Shown one piece after another: positions 8,280 to 16,874 of a stretch of DNA of 64,000 nt. The notes beneath the pieces were generated by a model. That model did not search any database, had not been told where the DNA came from, and saw only the letters and a program-made list of their open reading frames with translations. This stretch comes from GCA-003244245 sp036266995 (GTDB lineage: Bacteria; Actinomycetota; Actinomycetes; Mycobacteriales; Pseudonocardiaceae). Made by a program: the position numbers and the translations under genes. The first letter of the stretch is position 1, and every line of letters begins with the position of its first letter. The stretch spans positions 1-64,000 of the forward strand of contig DATAWX010000106.1 of NCBI GenBank assembly GCA_036266995.1, given 5' to 3'.

Positions 8280-9152
8280 TCAGTTCTCGTCGATGAGCAC
8301 GAGCGTCCCCAGGGGAACTTGGATCAACTGGTGGAGCGCGTCAGACGGCACCCGAATGCAACCATCGCTAGATCGGGTACCGAAGACATTGGCCGTGGGC
8401 CAGGTGTGAATCGCGACGGTTCCCGGGCCGCCGCCGAAGCTGTCGAGAGTCGTGCTGTGAATGCCCAATGGCAAGATCACTGGCGAGTACCGCTGAGCGG
8501 CATCGCTGAACGAACCGAGCAGGAACGTGCGCCCGGGTGGGGTGGGGTGGACTTCCTTGCCGGTGCCCACCGTCCAACTACCCAGGCGCTGGCCCCCCTT
8601 GAACAGCTCCATATTGAGGGAACGAAGGTGCACCCTGATGAGATACGGGGTTACCGCCCGATCGAGTGCAGTATCGGTTACCCAGCCTGCGGAACTGTTG
8701 GGTCGAGAGGGCAACAGCACCTCTACCCACCCGGGTTGCTGGGCGATCGCCGGCAGCCAGGTATCACCGATCTGTTGGGAACCGAGCCGGGCGATCGGGG
8801 CGCCGCCGGGCGCGTTGTACACAACGACCTCGCGCCGTGGGTGAACCACGGTGCCGTCGGTGGCCACCACGGGGCCGGGATCGAGCGGCGCCCCTTCGAT
8901 GGCGGTGTATGTGGTGCTCTGCGGCAACTTCGCGGGATCTGCCGGAAGGACCGCCGGCGGGATCGTGGTGGTCGGCGCGGCCACGACGGGTGGCGGCGGC
9001 GGCGCGGCCTTGGAGGTCTCGCTGGCCCCGAAGGGGGAGACCAAGGCGACCGCGACGATCGCGACCACAACCAGCAGAACCCCGCCGATCGCACAGGCGA
9101 TCAGGTATGGACGGTCGAGTAGCCGGAAGGATCCGGGAGGACGTTGAGCCAT
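8280..9152 (-). CDS. membrane-anchored L,D-transpeptidase (YkuD domain)
   Basis: 290 residues. One N-terminal membrane helix (about 17-40, LIACAIGGVLLVVVAIVAVA), a Pro/Ala-rich linker, an SH3-like segment (about 95-165, PRREVVVYNAPGG to WVEVLLPS), then a YkuD catalytic domain. The active-site region reads IHTWPTANVFGTRSSDGCIRV, with the nucleophile cysteine near residue 265 and an upstream histidine; SDGC replaces the commoner SHGC. Such enzymes make 3-3 cross-links in peptidoglycan or attach proteins to it. It lacks the lipobox and Ig-like domains of mycobacterial Ldt proteins. It is the first gene of a pair with the secreted protein. Confidence 0.88.
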   Translation of the reverse strand: MAQRPPGSFRLLDRPYLIACAIGGVLLVVVAIVAVALVSPFGASETSKAAPPPPPVVAAPTTTIPPAVLPADPAKLPQSTTYTAIEGAPLDPGPVVATDGTVVHPRREVVVYNAPGGAPIARLGSQQIGDTWLPAIAQQPGWVEVLLPSRPNSSAGWVTDTALDRAVTPYLIRVHLRSLNMELFKGGQRLGSWTVGTGKEVHPTPPGRTFLLGSFSDAAQRYSPVILPLGIHSTTLDSFGGGPGTVAIHTWPTANVFGTRSSDGCIRVPSDALHQLIQVPLGTLVLIDEN

Positions 9153-9199
9153 GACCTCGTGTGGTGTCGGACGAGCAGAAATAGGAGGCTCGCCCTCCC

Positions 9200-9219
9200 C
9201 GAGCGGGCGATCCCGCTCG
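9200..9219 (-). terminator. short hairpin between the 63-residue gene and the transpeptidase
   Basis: Perfect 8-bp stem CGAGCGGG-CGAT-CCCGCTCG. On the minus strand it lies after the small gene ending at 9303 and before the transpeptidase start at 9152. It could be a terminator or a leader structure. Confidence 0.45.
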
Positions 9220-9302
9220 ACCCAACGACGCTGTGACGTCCGCTGGGGCTGCGCGGTGACGGCACCCTAACGGACCCGAAACGCCACCCTGCGGGGACCC
9301 CG

Positions 9303-9494
9303 CTACTCGGTATCACTCCGGTTGATCACAGTATGCGGATGCTCGTAGCGGACCTGGTCAGGCGGCAGCGGGAAGGTCACCTCACCGAACGGGGACAGCG
9401 CGCCCTGTAATGGGGCGGCGAGCTCGGTGACCGGATGGTCCTCCTCCGACCAGCTCGGCCAGGTCGGGTCGATGCGGTCGGTACGCTTGGCCAC
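9303..9494 (-). CDS. small conserved protein, function unknown
   Basis: 63 residues starting MAKRTDRIDPTWPSWSEEDHPVTELAAP, acidic and Trp/Pro-rich, with no membrane segment. The GTG start follows AGAGGAG. It lies divergently beside the helicase-associated gene and upstream of the moa region, the position occupied, from memory, by a small conserved gene (Rv0863) between Rv0862c and moaC2 in M. tuberculosis. That synteny supports a real gene. No function can be assigned. Confidence 0.72.
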   Translation of the reverse strand: MAKRTDRIDPTWPSWSEEDHPVTELAAPLQGALSPFGEVTFPLPPDQVRYEHPHTVINRSDTE

Positions 9495-9612
9495 AGCTTT
9501 CTCCTCTTTCGGTGGTCCCGCCTGGCGTGCTCAGCAACCCCACAGGGCGCAGGAACACCGTCCATTGTGCCCGATGCCGGTGCGATCAACTCCAGGATGC
9601 AACCGGTGTCAC

Positions 9613-9642
9613 TCGACGCGCCATCAGCGCTCTCGCTACGCT
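9613..9642 (+). promoter_or_regulatory. likely leaderless promoter for the helicase-associated gene
   Basis: TACGCT at 9637-9642 is a good -10 box whose last T lies seven bases before the A of ATG 9650. TCGACG at 9613-9618 is a possible -35 box with an 18-base spacer. No ribosome binding site precedes the ATG, which fits a leaderless transcript. Confidence 0.5.
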
Positions 9643-9649
9643 GGACCAG

Positions 9650-11914
9650 ATGCCCAGCACCGCGCTTGCTGACTGGCTACGCTCCCAGGACGACGACACG
9701 CTGGTCGAGTTGCTGCGCGCCCGCCCTGATCTGGCCGTGCCCCCGCCGGCGGATTCGATGGTGCTGGCTACCCGAGCCGCCATCCCGGCATCGGTCGCCA
9801 GGGCCTGCGAGGACCTCGACCGATTCACTGTGGCGGTGCTATCAGCGCTGGTGGTAGCAGGCGCGGACACCACATCGGTGAGCCGCCAGGCGGTCGGGAA
9901 CCTGCTTGGTTCAGAGGTCGCCCCCGGGCGGCTGGCTCGGGGACTGAAGGAGCTACGGTGCCGGGCGTTGGCTTGGGGCGACGATGCGGCGCTTGCCGTG
10001 GCGCCGGCAGCCCGCCAGGTCATCGGAGCGCATCCTGGTGGCTTGGGTCGCCCCGCCACGGACCTCGCCGGAGTCGACCTCAACGCTGTCCTCGCCGAGC
10101 TTGCCGAGGACGAGCTGGGGGTATTGCGGGCGCTGGCCGCCGGATCGCCGATCGGCACCAGCCGGGATGCCGCCGAGGTGCTCCCCCTTGATCGAGCCCG
10201 TACGCCGGTGCAGCGCCTACTAGCCCGCGGGCTATTAAGCCGGATCGACGCGGGCACCGTCGAGTTACCCGCACAGGTGGGTCTGGCGCTGCGCGCAGAT
10301 CATCCGCTTGGCCCCCTTGAGCTGGACGAGCCGGCGCTGCCGACCCGGGCGCATGACCCGGCTGTAGTCGACTCGACAGCCGCCGGCGCGGTGCTCGAGC
10401 TGCTCCGCCACACCGAGAAGCTGCTCGCCGAATGGTCGGCGGACCCTCCCCCGATGTTGCGCGCGGGTGGTCTTGGTGTGCGGGACCTGCGACGAACAGC
10501 ACGTCTACTCGACCTCGACGAGCCGACCGCCGCGCTGCTCGCCGAGGTGGCCATCGCTGCTGGACTGATCACCTGGACCGATGAGGGAACCGGTGCGCCG
10601 CTGTGGTTGCCCACCGCAGCCGCCGATTCCTGGCTCGCCGCACCAGCGCAGCGGCGCTGGGCCATCCTGGTGCCCGGGTGGCTTGAGCTGCCCCGGCTGC
10701 CCGGATTGGTCCGGACCCGCGACGACAAAGATCGGCCGCTGACCGCACTGTCCGACGAGTTGCACCAGCCACGTGCCCCGGCTCAGCGACGCCGGATCCT
10801 TGAGGCGATAGCCGAGCTGCCTGCCGGCTGCGGTATCCAACGATCCGAGGACCTCGCAGAGCTGCTGGCGTGGCGAGCCCCCAGGCAGGACGCCCGGCGC
10901 CGCGAAGAGGTGGTCGGCTGGACGGTCCAGGAGGCCACCGCGCTGGGTGTGCTCGCGCTGGGAGCGGTGTCCTCGGCCGGCCGTGCGCTGCTGCGCGACG
11001 GTGCCGCGGCCGCATCGGCCGTTCTCCATCCGGCGCTGCCGGAGCCGGTGACCCACGTCCTGGTACAGGCCGACCGCACCGTGGTGGCGCCGGGACCACT
11101 AGAGCCCGAACTGGCCAGGGAGATCGGGCTGGTCGCCGACGTGGAATCAGCGGGTGGCGCCACCGTCTACCGGATCACCGAGAACACTGTGCGCCGGGCC
11201 CTGGATGCCGGCCGCAGTGCTGCCGACCTCCACGAGCTCTTCCGAACCCGGTCAGTGACCCCGGTGCCGCAGTCACTGAGCTACCTCATCGACGATGCGG
11301 CACGGCGGCACGGGCGGCTGCGCGGTGGCTCCGCCGCCGCGTTCCTCCGTTGCGACGACGTTGTACTGCTCACTGAACTAATGGCGCACCCGGTCGCCGC
11401 GCGCTGCGGGCTGCGTCGGCTTGCTCCTACCGTGCTGGTCAGCCCGTTGGCACTGGCGGCGCTGCTCGACGAGGTACGCGGCGCCGGCTTCGTCCCGGTC
11501 GCCGAGGGACCCGATGGCCAGGTGGTCGACCTGCGCGCCGGAGCTCGCCGGGCCCGGGCCCGAACCCAGCCGACCCGCCGCGCCGTCGCGCCACCTATCC
11601 CCTCCGCAGAGCAGCGTGCCGCGATGGTGGCAGCGGTACGGACCGGCGATGCGATGGCCACCGCCGCTCGCGGGCCCGCGGTGCGAAACGGCGCGGTTCC
11701 TACCGGTGACACGCTGGAGTTGCTGCAAGGTGCCGCGCACGCAGGCAGCAACGTCTGCATCGGCTACGTCGACTCCCACGGCGTGGCCCGCAGGCGCATC
11801 GTGCGCCCGGTGAGCGTAGGCGGCGGCGTCCTGGAAGGGTTCGACCGGTCAGCCGACGAGCTGCGGCGCTTCCCGCTGCACCGCATCACCTCAGCCGCCG
11901 TCATGAGCGACTGA
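9650..11914 (+). CDS. helicase-associated (Helicase_C_3/XPB-partner) protein
   Basis: 754 residues from ATG 9650. The sequence starts MPSTALADWLRSQDDDTLVELLRARPDL and has repeated winged-helix-like segments (for example LDRFTVAVLSALVVAG). A C-terminal domain of the XPB/Ssl2-associated type includes VLVQADRTVVAPGPLEPELAREI and TVYRITENTVRRALDAGRSA. There is no Walker A or DEAD motif, so it is not itself a helicase. In mycobacteria the homologous gene (Rv0862c, from memory) sits next to the XPB helicase gene, which suggests joint work in DNA repair. Here the xpb gene is 8.6 kb away, beyond a conservon. The upstream in-frame extension to 9512 lacks family-like sequence. Confidence 0.85.
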   Translation: MPSTALADWLRSQDDDTLVELLRARPDLAVPPPADSMVLATRAAIPASVARACEDLDRFTVAVLSALVVAGADTTSVSRQAVGNLLGSEVAPGRLARGLKELRCRALAWGDDAALAVAPAARQVIGAHPGGLGRPATDLAGVDLNAVLAELAEDELGVLRALAAGSPIGTSRDAAEVLPLDRARTPVQRLLARGLLSRIDAGTVELPAQVGLALRADHPLGPLELDEPALPTRAHDPAVVDSTAAGAVLELLRHTEKLLAEWSADPPPMLRAGGLGVRDLRRTARLLDLDEPTAALLAEVAIAAGLITWTDEGTGAPLWLPTAAADSWLAAPAQRRWAILVPGWLELPRLPGLVRTRDDKDRPLTALSDELHQPRAPAQRRRILEAIAELPAGCGIQRSEDLAELLAWRAPRQDARRREEVVGWTVQEATALGVLALGAVSSAGRALLRDGAAAASAVLHPALPEPVTHVLVQADRTVVAPGPLEPELAREIGLVADVESAGGATVYRITENTVRRALDAGRSAADLHELFRTRSVTPVPQSLSYLIDDAARRHGRLRGGSAAAFLRCDDVVLLTELMAHPVAARCGLRRLAPTVLVSPLALAALLDEVRGAGFVPVAEGPDGQVVDLRAGARRARARTQPTRRAVAPPIPSAEQRAAMVAAVRTGDAMATAARGPAVRNGAVPTGDTLELLQGAAHAGSNVCIGYVDSHGVARRRIVRPVSVGGGVLEGFDRSADELRRFPLHRITSAAVMSD

Positions 11915-11944
11915 CTCAGCGCCGGACACCGGGTGCACTGAGAT

Positions 11945-12373
11945 CTATGGGCGGGCGTTCTGCAGCTGGGCGCGCAGCTCGGGGGTCAGCAGCTTGCCTG
12001 CGCGGTCTACCAGCAACGTCATCTCATAACCGATCAGGCCGATGTCACAGCTCGGCGAGGCCAGCACAGCGAGACTGGATCCATCGCTGATGGCCATGGT
12101 CAAGACGATGCCGCGCTCCATCTCCACGACAGTCTGCACGACCCCGCCCGCCTCGAAACACCGGGCCGCGCCCTGAGTGAGGCTCACGAGGCCCGAGGTG
12201 ACCGCGGCAAGCTGATCAGCGCGGTCTCGGGGCAACCCTGAGGACGAAACCAGCAGCAGCCCGTCGGCGGAGACGACGATGGCATGCGCTACTCCGGGCA
12301 CCTGCTGGACGAAGCTATCCACCAGCCAGCCGAACTGGCTGGGCTGGCCCGGATACTGAGGCGCTGCTGTCAT
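11945..12373 (-). CDS. roadblock/LC7 protein, second copy (CvnB-like)
   Basis: 142-residue roadblock/LC7-fold protein: FGWLVDSFVQQVPGVAHAIVVSADGLLL, then LPRDRADQLAAVTSGLVSL, GAARCFEAGGVVQTVVEM and CDIGLIGYEMTLLVDRAG. These proteins are thought to act on small GTPases, here CvnD. It follows the second kinase gene by two bases and is closely similar to the first-copy protein at 16446-16874, so the kinase-roadblock pair looks duplicated. The convergent helicase-associated gene ends only 30 bases away. Confidence 0.9.
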   Translation of the reverse strand: MTAAPQYPGQPSQFGWLVDSFVQQVPGVAHAIVVSADGLLLVSSSGLPRDRADQLAAVTSGLVSLTQGAARCFEAGGVVQTVVEMERGIVLTMAISDGSSLAVLASPSCDIGLIGYEMTLLVDRAGKLLTPELRAQLQNARP

Positions 12374-12375
12374 CG

Positions 12376-15195
12376 CTACTGATTCTCCTCGAAGGCTCGC
12401 TCGTCGATAGGTCGCATCAGGGTGTCGGTCCAGCTGAGCTGCTCTTCAGGACTGATATGTGCGTGCCGCCCGACGTTCAACCCGCGCTGGTATCTGCTCA
12501 ACCTGCCACGCACAGCGTCCGGGGTGCGAGCCAGCGCAGCGGGTACCGGCGTCGGCAACACACCGCCGTCCGCACCGGACACGAGATGCGCACGCGGCTG
12601 CCGCTTGGGCAGGCCGGCTGGGGTGACGTCGTGGTCAGCGGGGACGCGCAGCGCTTGCGCCGCCCGCCATCCCTCGTCGAAGGGGGACCACCACTCGGTC
12701 GCAGCGGTGGACGGCGCCTCGTTGACCGGTGCGGACTGCTGCTCGCGGAACCAGGCCGACACCATTTCGAAGATCTCTTCGCGAACCTCCTCAGGCTGCC
12801 CGACCTCCCCGCTGCCCGTCGGTATCGCGCTGCTCGGGGGAAACGAACCGGCCGGCGACGCGGCACTGCCCAGTGCGTCAGTGGCCGCCGCAACCTGCGT
12901 TCGGTCGCCCGCTTGATCATCTTTGCCGAAGAGCTCAAGCCACTCCTGCCGCGCCGTCAGCGGCTGGCTGCACTGCGAGGTGACCACGCCGAGTGCGGAC
13001 GGGTTGATCGAGGCTGGGCTGAACAGCTCACTCTCGGGCGCCTCGTCGATCACCGACACCTGCAGCGGCGGCTGCCCTTCGGGCCAGCTCCACCCGGTCG
13101 ATCCGGATCCGGACTCCGATATGGCGTCGTCCGGGGCGCTATCCGTCGGTACCCGGAGGTCGACTGTCACCAGGGAGGGCGTCAACAGTACGGTCGCGGT
13201 GATCCCCCCGCCACCGAGGCGCTGGCGCAACCGCACCGAGATACCATGCTGCGCAGCCAGCTCGCGTACCACGAACAGACCGATCTGACCGGCGACCGAT
13301 ACATCGACCCCCGGTGCGGCGGCCAGGCGTGCGTTGATCGCCTGCAGTTCGTCAAGAGCGATCCCGGGCCCGGCGTCGGTGATCTCTACCAGCAGGCTCT
13401 TATCGTCGGTCAGCGCGCTGGACAGGGTCACCATGGTGCCTTGCGGCGCGACGCCGGTGGCATTGTCGAGCAACTCTGCGATGACGTGAACCACGTCGTT
13501 GGCGATCGGGGCGGCCACCGTGGCCGCGGGGCACGGGCACACCGTCACCCGCTGATGGTCATCGATCTCCAAGACTGCGTTAGTGAGCAAGTCGAGCACC
13601 GCCACCGGCCCTTCGGCACCCCGGCGCACCGTTCCGCCAGCCATGACCAGCAGATTCTCGCTGTGCCGGCGCATCCGGGCGGCAACGCGATCGAGCTCAA
13701 CCAAGCTACTGACCAGCGCGGGGTCCTGTGTTTGGCTGCGCAGCTCGTCGATCAGCTGCAACTGCCGCTGGAGCAGCCGCTGGCCACGACCGGAGAGGTT
13801 GACGAAGACGTCGTTGAGGCTGCTGCGCAGTTGGGCCTGCTCGGCGGCTAACCGGACTGCTTGGGCGTGCACGGTGTCGAACGCCCTGGCGACCTGACCA
13901 ACTTCCTCCCGGGAGTGCACTGGCACCGGGTCCACAGTCGTCTGGCTGGGGCAACAATCGGCACTGCGGAGTTGCTCGGCGGCCTCCGGGAGCCGCCGGT
14001 CGGCGACCTCGAAGGCGGCGGTGCGCAAGGCGCGCAGCGGTTGCAACAGCGAGCGCACCACGACGACCAGCAGCGCGACGGCGAGCAGCAGCAGCGCGGT
14101 GACCGCAGCGCCATCCCACAACGCCTCGTGCCACGCTCGACTGCTGCGCGCGGCGGTGTCCTTCTGCAACCCGCCGAGCAGGGCGATCTGTCCCTGGCGG
14201 ATGTCTTCGACGGTTCCCACCGCCGCGGAGTTCCAGTCACCGGGAACCGTCTCCAACGGTGCGCCACGCTGCGCCCGGTCCAGCGCGGCGTCCAGCAACC
14301 GCTTGCGATCGACCACCGCCTTGGCGCCGAAGTAGAGCTGCCCTTGGTCGGGCGACTCAGCTTGGCCGAACTCGTCGGCTGCGGCGTCGAACCGGGCGTC
14401 GGCGGTTCGCAGCGTCATCTGCTGATCGGCGAACAAGACGCCGGACAAGATCCCCGCCAGCAATGCTGCATGCTGGTAAGCAGCCTGTTCCTGGGCGACC
14501 GCGAGCGTCTTGACGCCGTCGGCTTGGCGGGCCAGCGGGTCCGGTGCCTCGTCCAGCACTCGACGGTCGATCCCGAGCAACGTCGCGATGAGCGCGGAGT
14601 ACCCGACGACGGCGTCGCGCGCGGCGACGGCATTAGCTGGCGCAACGCCGGTCCGCAGGGTGGCCCTGCGCACAGCGGCAAGCCCGGACAGCCCGCTCAG
14701 CGCGGCGGCCGGGGCCGTCTCACCAGCTAGCTGCGCAGCGCGCAATGTGCTGACAGCGGAATCCACCCGCGCAACCTGCGCCGGTAGCCCGACGCGGTCC
14801 GCGATGCCGCCGCTGGCCTGCATCGCGGCGACCCGATATCGCTCTCCCTGCAGTTCGTACACCACAACGCCCAACTGCTGGGCAAACCTGAGCTGTCCGC
14901 TGAGCGCGGCGAATCCCTGTGCGTTGCGTATCAGATCGGTGACGCGCAGTGCCCCGAGTACCCCGGCGAGCAGCAATGGCACCAGCAGCACCGCAGTCAG
15001 TTTGGTGCGCAACCGCCAATCCTTGAGCCGCCACCGGCCGCCGCGATGTCGCAGCGCTGCGCCACCGGCCCCGAGCATGGCGAAGCCAGACCCGGCAGCG
15101 AAACTTTGCGTAGTCGGTTCGTGACGTACAGTGACGTCGGAAGAGCCGTCGGAACGGCCGGAAGGTGGTCTAGCCCGCACTTCATGGCCGGTCAC
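12376..15195 (-). CDS. conservon sensor kinase-like protein, second copy (CvnA-like)
   Basis: 939 residues from GTG 15195. Order: a short cytoplasmic start, membrane helix (LTAVLLVPLLLAGVLGALRV), extracellular nitrate/nitrite-sensor-like helical region, second helix (WDGAAVTALLLLAVALLVVVV), HAMP-like stretch, dimerisation helices, then an HATPase domain (ELLDNAT N box, DAGPGI G1 box, GLFVVRELA). The C-terminal 200 residues are low-complexity. In the helix where the first copy has LDHLATRMRRNSENLL this one reads LDRVAARMRRHSENLL, so the histidine after Leu-Asp is an arginine; another histidine lies eight residues on. The gene follows cvnD by 25 bases, with GGGGAG upstream of the start. GTG 15195 is preferred because earlier codons run into cvnD and are not family-like. 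Confidence 0.87.
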   Translation of the reverse strand: MTGHEVRARPPSGRSDGSSDVTVRHEPTTQSFAAGSGFAMLGAGGAALRHRGGRWRLKDWRLRTKLTAVLLVPLLLAGVLGALRVTDLIRNAQGFAALSGQLRFAQQLGVVVYELQGERYRVAAMQASGGIADRVGLPAQVARVDSAVSTLRAAQLAGETAPAAALSGLSGLAAVRRATLRTGVAPANAVAARDAVVGYSALIATLLGIDRRVLDEAPDPLARQADGVKTLAVAQEQAAYQHAALLAGILSGVLFADQQMTLRTADARFDAAADEFGQAESPDQGQLYFGAKAVVDRKRLLDAALDRAQRGAPLETVPGDWNSAAVGTVEDIRQGQIALLGGLQKDTAARSSRAWHEALWDGAAVTALLLLAVALLVVVVRSLLQPLRALRTAAFEVADRRLPEAAEQLRSADCCPSQTTVDPVPVHSREEVGQVARAFDTVHAQAVRLAAEQAQLRSSLNDVFVNLSGRGQRLLQRQLQLIDELRSQTQDPALVSSLVELDRVAARMRRHSENLLVMAGGTVRRGAEGPVAVLDLLTNAVLEIDDHQRVTVCPCPAATVAAPIANDVVHVIAELLDNATGVAPQGTMVTLSSALTDDKSLLVEITDAGPGIALDELQAINARLAAAPGVDVSVAGQIGLFVVRELAAQHGISVRLRQRLGGGGITATVLLTPSLVTVDLRVPTDSAPDDAISESGSGSTGWSWPEGQPPLQVSVIDEAPESELFSPASINPSALGVVTSQCSQPLTARQEWLELFGKDDQAGDRTQVAAATDALGSAASPAGSFPPSSAIPTGSGEVGQPEEVREEIFEMVSAWFREQQSAPVNEAPSTAATEWWSPFDEGWRAAQALRVPADHDVTPAGLPKRQPRAHLVSGADGGVLPTPVPAALARTPDAVRGRLSRYQRGLNVGRHAHISPEEQLSWTDTLMRPIDERAFEENQ

Positions 15196-15220
15196 GCTAC
15201 GCACTCTCCCCACTCGACGA

Positions 15221-15895
15221 TCACGTGCGAGTCGCCACCGACTTCCGCATGGCGTGCTCGACCAAGGCGATAAGGGTGCTCTTGGTCGATTCCCGCTCCC
15301 GCGCGTCACACGGGACGATAGGTACCGCAGGCCCGATGGCCAGCGCTTCCCGGACGTCCTCAACACTGTGACTGAGCACGCCGTCAAAGCAGTTCACCCC
15401 GACGACGTAGGGCAAACCGCGGTCTTCGAAGAAGTCCACCGCAGCGAAGCAGTCGGCCAGCCGACGGGTGTCCACCAGGACAACCGCGCCGATCGCTCCA
15501 CGCACCAGGTCGTCCCACATAAACCAGAAGCGATGCTGCCCCGGCGTGCCGAACAGGTAGAGGATCAGCTCTGCGTCCAGCGACAACCGACCGAAGTCCA
15601 TCGCGACAGTGGTGGTCGACTTGTCCGGAGTGGCCGCGAGGTCATCGACCGAGGTACTTGCATCAGTGAGCACAGCCTCGGTGGTCAGCGGTGCGATCTC
15701 GGATACGGTGCCGACGAAGGTCGTCTTGCCAGCACCGAAACCACCGCCCACGACGATCTTCGCGGATATCACGGTGGGCCGGCCACCCGCGCCCGGCCAC
15801 GCGGCGGGCGGGCTGGACCGAGCCGGGTTGGGCTTGACCGCTGCCGCCGACGCGCCCCCGTAGGACCGTGCCCGATCAGAGTCGACGAAGTCCAC
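15221..15895 (-). CDS. conservon small GTPase (CvnD-like)
   Basis: 224-residue ATP/GTP-binding protein of the MglA/Rab-like conservon class. P loop GGFGAGKTT near residue 50, switch-region threonines in PDKSTTTVAMDFG, GTPGQHRFWFMWDDLV as the G3 region, VLVDTRR, and GVNCFDG in place of the canonical NKxD. The first 40 residues are disordered and Ala/Pro-rich. Conservon GTPases are thought to be regulated by the roadblock protein, with the kinase as the membrane input. The GTG start lies inside the end of cvnC (20-base overlap), so the two are translationally coupled. Confidence 0.92.
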   Translation of the reverse strand: MDFVDSDRARSYGGASAAAVKPNPARSSPPAAWPGAGGRPTVISAKIVVGGGFGAGKTTFVGTVSEIAPLTTEAVLTDASTSVDDLAATPDKSTTTVAMDFGRLSLDAELILYLFGTPGQHRFWFMWDDLVRGAIGAVVLVDTRRLADCFAAVDFFEDRGLPYVVGVNCFDGVLSHSVEDVREALAIGPAVPIVPCDARERESTKSTLIALVEHAMRKSVATRT

Positions 15896-16427
15896 TCAAC
15901 ACCCTTTCCATCAAAGCCATATCCGGCGTGTTGCTGGAACCGTTCGCGCTACGGTGCACCACGACCAAGCCGATGTCAGCCATGTCGGCCAGCAGAACTC
16001 GGACCACTCCCAGCGGCAGCGATAGTAGAGCGGCCACTTCGGCCACCGATCGGGGGTCACGACACAGCTCGGCGACCGCCCGGTGCTCCTCGCTGGTCAG
16101 CACCGCCATATCGTGACCGTGCTCGCTGGTCGAGACCAGCGTTTCCACCGCAAGATCGATCACCGGCTGGGTCCGGCCGCCAGTCCAGGTGTAGGGCCGT
16201 ACCACCGACGATGAGGCCGCCGGCTGGCTCCACTCGACGGATCCCGCCAGCACCGACTTCTGCCGCCGTACTGGGCGCTGTGGATCCACCGCTGCCGGCT
16301 GCGGGGTGGCCGACGCCTTCGCCGACCTCTTGCGGCGCCCACCGGAGCGCCAAGGGCCCCCACTGAGGTCGTTCACCAAACCAGCGAAGGACTGCTCATC
16401 ACCGTCATCACCGCTGGGGTTGCTCAC
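15876..16427 (-). CDS. DUF742 protein (CvnC-like)
   Basis: 183 residues. The N terminus is basic and disordered; the DUF742 domain (about 75-183) starts VRPYTWTGGRTQP and contains a winged-helix-like part (EHRAVAELCRDPRSVAEVAALLSLPLGVVRVLLADMADIGLV). It ends MALMERVLSGLRRL, the usual DUF742 tail. It is the third member of the conservon set and may act as the DNA- or protein-binding output. It lies 18 bases after the first roadblock gene and overlaps cvnD. There is only one copy, unlike the kinase and roadblock genes. Confidence 0.9.
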   Translation of the reverse strand: MSNPSGDDGDEQSFAGLVNDLSGGPWRSGGRRKRSAKASATPQPAAVDPQRPVRRQKSVLAGSVEWSQPAASSSVVRPYTWTGGRTQPVIDLAVETLVSTSEHGHDMAVLTSEEHRAVAELCRDPRSVAEVAALLSLPLGVVRVLLADMADIGLVVVHRSANGSSNTPDMALMERVLSGLRRL

Positions 16428-16445
16428 CGCCGCCTCACCGCCGCC

Positions 16446-16874
16446 TCAACGACCTAGCGCGCCATGCAGCTCGGTACGCGTCTGTGGGGTGAGCTGCTGG
16501 CCGACCCGGTCCACCAGCAGCGTCATCTCATAGCCCACCAACCCGATATCGCAGCTCGGGGCTGCGAGCACCGCGAGACTCGAGCCATCGCTGATCGACA
16601 TCAGCAGCATGATCCCGCGTTCGAGTTCCACCACCGTCTGCACAACCTGGCCGGCGTCGAAGCAGCGGGCCGCTCCCTGGGCCAAGCTGACCAGACCGGA
16701 TGCCACCGCCGCGAGCTGATCGGCGCGGTCCCTGGGCAGGTGCGCCGAAGCGCTCATGGGCATACCTTCGGCTGACACCACCAATGCGTGCGCCACCCCG
16801 GCAACCCGGTTGACAAAGTCGTCGACCAACCAACCGAAGCGGCTCGGTTGCGGTTGCGGTTGTGGAACAGTCAC
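16446..16874 (-). CDS. roadblock/LC7 protein, first copy (CvnB-like)
   Basis: 142 residues with the roadblock fold: FGWLVDDFVNRVAGVAHALVVSAEGMPM, HLPRDRADQLAAVASGLVSL, GAARCFDAGQVVQTVVELERGIMLL and CDIGLVGYEMTLLVDRVG. By family it modulates the GTPase CvnD. The GTG start overlaps the stop of the first kinase gene (GTGA). It matches the second copy at 11945-12373 at most positions, which makes it clear that a CvnA-CvnB unit occurs twice in the locus. Confidence 0.92.
   Translation of the reverse strand: MTVPQPQPQPSRFGWLVDDFVNRVAGVAHALVVSAEGMPMSASAHLPRDRADQLAAVASGLVSLAQGAARCFDAGQVVQTVVELERGIMLLMSISDGSSLAVLAAPSCDIGLVGYEMTLLVDRVGQQLTPQTRTELHGALGR

Noticed and set aside
8028..9122. 364-codon plus-strand frame opposite the transpeptidase and secreted-protein genes
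   Set aside because: High-GC antisense frame; the minus strand has signal peptides and catalytic motifs.
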